Below are positions 7,038 through 9,280 of a stretch of 9,280 nucleotides of DNA, piece by piece (position 1 is the first letter of the stretch; each line of letters starts with the position of its first letter). The notes under the pieces are model-generated. The model saw nothing but the letters and a program-made list of their open reading frames with translations, was not told the origin of the DNA and did no database searches. Source of the DNA: an uncultured Saprospiraceae bacterium (GTDB taxonomy: Bacteria; Bacteroidota; Bacteroidia; Chitinophagales; Saprospiraceae); contig CALDEO010000115.1 in assembly GCA_937942465.1 (NCBI GenBank), positions 1-9,280 on the forward strand, given 5' to 3'. A program made the translations under genes and the position numbers.

Positions 7038-7283
7038 GTTTGAGTTCGTTATTGGTTGTTGTCAGGGGTATTTATACTTGCTAAGGGTCTTCTAAACGCA
7101 ATTAACTACACCATTGTTTTTCTATTTACAAAAGGGCAAAAATTATTTTTTGGAAATCCTTTTCACTGAAATTACAAAATGAAATGGATACTATCCCGAA
7201 GGAAAGCTACTTTTGTAAACAAGTGTACTTACTATAGACGTGAATTTACTATAAAAGTCATGCTTATTCTAAATATATAAAGT
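7038..7283. other. Divergent intergenic region, recQ / kdsD-like gene
   Basis: This 246-bp AT-rich gap separates two divergent genes. It holds one good plus-strand promoter (7208-7215 for the -7 element) and no credible coding sequence on either strand. For recQ I found only a near match to the promoter consensus. Between the kdsD promoter and the start codon lie a short 8-bp direct repeat TTACTATA (7229-7236 and 7246-7253) and a small imperfect dyad (7215-7232), neither strong enough to call an operator. Confidence 0.6.
7185..7215 (+). promoter_or_regulatory. Promoter for the kdsD-like gene
   Basis: TACTTTTG at 7208-7215 is a full match to the Bacteroidota -7 element and is identical to the rpmH one. 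The -33 element is poor: only TGG at 7185-7187, about 20 bp upstream. The predicted leader is about 60 nt. The call rests on the -7 element and its position in the divergent gap. Confidence 0.5.
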
Positions 7284-8255
7284 ATGAATCACAACGACAA
7301 ACAAATAATTGATATTTCACTCAATACATTAAAAGTAGAGTCTGAAGCAATAGCAGCAGCTCATGCAGTGATAAATGAGAACTTCTGTCAGATAGTGAAC
7401 CTCATCATGCAATGTAGTGGTCGTATCATCATCACTGGTATCGGCAAGAGTGGTATCGCAGCCCAAAAGATAGTTTCGACCCTTAACTCCACCGGAACTC
7501 CATCAATATTCATGCATGCAGCAGATGCAATACACGGAGATCTAGGTATGATGACTGCAGATGACTTAGTGATCATATTATCTAAAAGTGGCAACTCACC
7601 AGAGATCAAGACTTTGCTACCATTCATCAATAGAAAAGGAAATATCACCGTCGGCATCAACAACAATAGTGAATCAATACTGGCCCAACTATCTCAGTAC
7701 AACATAAGTATACCTCTCAAAGAGGAGGCAGATCCTAATAATCTTGCTCCTACTGCAAGTCTACTCACACATATAGCGATCGGAGATGCGATAGCGACGA
7801 GTTTGATCACCTTACGGAATTTTAAGGCAAAGGACTTTGCAGAATACCACCCAGGTGGACAACTAGGCAAGGAGCTATATCTAAAGGTCGAGCATGTGTA
7901 TAGCAAAAATGAAAAACCTCAAGTCTCCCCTACTGCTACCGTGAGAGAGATAATACTGGAGATCAGCGCCAAAAGGCTCGGAGCAACGGCGGTAGTGAAC
8001 GATAATGATGAAATAATAGGAGTAATCACAGATGGTGACATCAGAAGAATGCTCAGTGAAAACGAAGAGACGAAACACCTATCTGCCCTTGATATAATGA
8101 CACCCAACCCAAAGAGTATCGAGTCTGACACCCTTGCATATCATGCTCTGAGCATAATGAAAAAACATAACATCACATGTCTTGTAGTAGCTGACTCGAC
8201 TAAGTATCAAGGCTTGATACACTTGCATGATCTGCTTAACGAGGGATTTGCGTAA
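7284..8255 (+). CDS. kdsD: D-arabinose 5-phosphate isomerase (KpsF/GutQ/KdsD family)
   Basis: Interconverts D-ribulose 5-phosphate and D-arabinose 5-phosphate, the first step toward Kdo for lipopolysaccharide. The 323 residues match the family (about 320-330). An N-terminal SIS sugar-isomerase domain (about 30-185) carries TGIGKSGIAAQK (51-62), HGDLGM, SKSGNSPEI (100-108) and EEADPNNLAPTAS (147-159). The four catalytic residues of E. coli KdsD appear with a constant offset of four: Lys55, Glu107, Glu148 and His189 (in YHPGGQLGK). Two CBS domains follow, about 205-262 (GVITDGDIRRML) and 270-323 (DIMTPNPKSI, then LIHLHDLL). The ATG at 7284 gives the expected N-terminus. Family members can serve other sugars (GutQ, KpsF), so substrate is inferred. 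It is divergent from recQ. Confidence 0.93.
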   Translation: MNHNDKQIIDISLNTLKVESEAIAAAHAVINENFCQIVNLIMQCSGRIIITGIGKSGIAAQKIVSTLNSTGTPSIFMHAADAIHGDLGMMTADDLVIILSKSGNSPEIKTLLPFINRKGNITVGINNNSESILAQLSQYNISIPLKEEADPNNLAPTASLLTHIAIGDAIATSLITLRNFKAKDFAEYHPGGQLGKELYLKVEHVYSKNEKPQVSPTATVREIILEISAKRLGATAVVNDNDEIIGVITDGDIRRMLSENEETKHLSALDIMTPNPKSIESDTLAYHALSIMKKHNITCLVVADSTKYQGLIHLHDLLNEGFA

Positions 8256-8356
8256 GCTGACAATGAACAATGGTGATAATTAAACAATCTTAAGTGTAGT
8301 GAAACTAAGTACTCAATAAAACCGTTTAATAAATACGAACCAAAAAACATTAAATT

Positions 8357-8572
8357 ATGTCTGATACACTAGCAACCATCAAAACGTTCCCGAATAAATT
8401 TGAAGCTGATGTAATCATCACTAAGCTCGCAAGTGCTGGCATAAGTGCAATGGTCGCAAATCAGGATACAGTGATTGCAGACCCAAGCTCTGTGCTACAT
8501 GGTAGATTTGACTTAAAAGTACATAAAGAAGATGCCGAAAAAGCATTAGAAATAATCAATGGCAACTCATAA
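8357..8572 (+). CDS. DUF2007 domain protein
   Basis: A 71-residue soluble protein whose whole length resembles the DUF2007 family, annotated as putative prokaryotic signal-transducing proteins without a proven biochemical role. Visible signs are the opening TIKTFPNKFEADVIITKLASAGISAMVAN, a beta-alpha-beta pattern in which a helix keeps hydrophobic spacing and leads to a short strand, a central variable loop (QDTVIADPSSVLHG), and the closing GRFDLKVHKEDAEKALEII, which matches the conserved family end. It has no signal peptide or membrane segment. It ends with tandem TAA stops (8570-8575). The 101-bp gap from the isomerase gene has no clear promoter or terminator, so co-transcription is possible. 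Confidence 0.75.
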   Translation: MSDTLATIKTFPNKFEADVIITKLASAGISAMVANQDTVIADPSSVLHGRFDLKVHKEDAEKALEIINGNS

Positions 8573-8588
8573 TAATTCAGAAATTATT
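8571..8588 (+). other. Short AT-rich hairpin at the DUF2007 stop
   Basis: AATAATT (8571-8577) pairs with AATTATT (8582-8588) around a CAGA loop. It starts inside the TAA stop of the DUF2007 gene and lies 9 nt before the much larger hairpin at 8598-8642. It consists only of A-T pairs and would be weak alone. Confidence 0.35.
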
Positions 8589-8597
8589 GATACAAAA

Positions 8598-8642
8598 CCA
8601 AATACACATAGTAATATTTTGTAATATTACTATGTGATTTGG
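8598..8642 (+). repeat. Long hairpin covering the xerD start codon
   Basis: A perfect 14-bp inverted repeat, CACATAGTAATATT (8605-8618) with its complement at 8623-8636, is closed by the 4-nt loop TTGT. After one unpaired A (8604) the stem continues with CCAAAT (8598-8603) pairing with ATTTGG (8637-8642), giving 20 bp in total. No T-run follows, so it is not a canonical intrinsic terminator for plus-strand transcription, and no T-run is seen on the opposite strand either. The 3' arm contains the GTG that is the only good start for the xerD-like gene. It may act as a transcript 3' end, a protein site or a translational block. Confidence 0.8.
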
Positions 8643-9280
8643 AATGCATACATAAAGAGTTTTACACAGCATCTACGGCTAGAACGTTCATTGTCCCCTA
8701 ACTCTATTGAGGGATACCAAAATGACGTCAAGAAACTCCAACAATTCACACAATTAAGACAAATAGAAGGAGGTCCTGAAGTGATCACCTATGATCTGTT
8801 ACAAGAATTTCTTGCATACCTACACGATTTTCAACTCAGTGCAAGAAGTCAATCTAGAATTATATCAGGTATCAAAGCATTCTATAAGTTCTTGATATTA
8901 GAAGATGTGATCGTAGATGATCCCTCAGAGCTCATCGAAGGGCCTAAGCTAAGTCAAAAAATACCTGACGTCCTAGATGTGACGGAAGTCACTGCAATCA
9001 TAGACGCTATAGACATGAGTACTCCTCATGGACAACGAAATCGAGCAATGCTTGAGACCCTGTATGCATCAGGGCTGCGAGTAAGCGAACTCATCAATCT
9101 ACAACTATCTAACTACTACCCCAACGAAGGTTTTATCAAAGTAATCGGTAAAAACAACAAAGAACGGATCGTACCTATCGGAGAGGAAGCCATCAAGCAG
9201 ATTGGATATTACTGTGACTACATACGCAATCATCTACCTAAAATAGCGGAAGGTCACGAAGATTTTATATTCTTGAATAG
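8634..9280 (+). CDS. xerD: Tyrosine recombinase XerD, 3' end cut by window edge
   Basis: Site-specific recombinase that with XerC resolves chromosome dimers at dif. The frame is open from 8625 to the right edge. No ATG occurs in frame near the 5' end, and the family-typical N-terminus (IWNAYIKSFTQHLRLERSLS) begins right at GTG 8634, so GTG is chosen. The two ATGs in this stretch (8632, 8644) meet stops at once or within three codons. The N-terminal SAM-like core-binding domain spans about 1-90 (with SIEGYQNDVKKL and SRIISGIKAFYKFL). The catalytic domain follows with YASGLRVSEL, Arg149, and VIGKNNKERIVPIG, Lys173, equivalent to Arg148 and Lys172 of E. coli XerD. About 215 residues are present. 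The HxxR, His/Trp and tyrosine nucleophile lie beyond the window. XerC-like paralogues are not excluded. Confidence 0.92.
   Translation, partial: MIWNAYIKSFTQHLRLERSLSPNSIEGYQNDVKKLQQFTQLRQIEGGPEVITYDLLQEFLAYLHDFQLSARSQSRIISGIKAFYKFLILEDVIVDDPSELIEGPKLSQKIPDVLDVTEVTAIIDAIDMSTPHGQRNRAMLETLYASGLRVSELINLQLSNYYPNEGFIKVIGKNNKERIVPIGEEAIKQIGYYCDYIRNHLPKIAEGHEDFIFLN

Noticed and set aside
7134..7152. Possible recQ promoter (TAATTTTTG on the minus strand)
   Set aside because: It has one extra base between TA and TTTG and no matching -33 element.
7215..7253. Operator before the kdsD-like gene (direct repeat TTACTATA and an imperfect dyad)
   Set aside because: The repeats are short, AT-rich and irregular, and fit chance in this composition.
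8615..8621. xerD promoter in the hairpin loop (TATTTTG)
   Set aside because: It is one T short of TAnnTTTG, and the resulting transcript would be nearly leaderless. It is not strong enough to call.
8598..8642. The hairpin as a dif site next to xerD
   Set aside because: The inner arms CACATAG and CTATGTG recall Xer half-sites, but they are 18 nt apart, not 6, and the outer bases do not match dif.

Overview
The window looks like ordinary chromosomal housekeeping DNA from a member of the Bacteroidota, possibly a Saprospiria/Cytophagia/Flavobacteriia-like marine or environmental lineage; the exact clade cannot be fixed from the sequence alone. The evidence is a Rho factor with a long basic insertion after its N-terminal domain, a RecQ with a long C-terminal extension, a 51-residue L34, few Shine-Dalgarno sequences, AT-rich intergenic DNA, and promoters matching the Bacteroidota pattern (TTTG/TTG, about 19 bp, TAnnTTTG). 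I see no mobile element, CRISPR array, tRNA or rRNA.

Layout, left to right. Positions 1-1122 (minus) hold the 5' part of serS (seryl-tRNA synthetase), cut by the window edge. A divergent intergenic region carries a good promoter and a roughly 130-nt leader for rho (1359-3128, plus). A short spacer rich in inverted repeats and holding another good promoter leads to rpmH (3245-3400), which was too short for simple ORF listings. A strong intrinsic terminator follows, then rnpA (3512-3919), which overlaps a small gene for an unknown exported protein (3906-4415). Converging on these with only a 3-nt gap is a minus-strand pair, recQ (4848-7037) followed by aroQ (4419-4844), 3 nt apart. Divergent from recQ is a sugar-phosphate isomerase of the KdsD/KpsF/GutQ family (7284-8255), then a DUF2007 protein (8357-8572), then a XerD-type tyrosine recombinase (8634 to the right edge) that starts at GTG and is truncated by the window.

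Functionally the genes cover translation (serS, rpmH), RNA processing and termination (rnpA, rho), aromatic amino acid biosynthesis (aroQ), DNA repair (recQ), lipopolysaccharide precursor synthesis (kdsD-like) and chromosome dimer resolution (xerD). They are adjacent but do not form one pathway. No convincing new multi-gene system is present. The points most worth a second look are a near-perfect 20-bp hairpin that buries the only plausible xerD start codon, the basic, repeat-bearing and Q/N-rich disordered segment of Rho, the nested inverted repeats around the rpmH promoter, and the uncharacterised exported protein overlapping rnpA.
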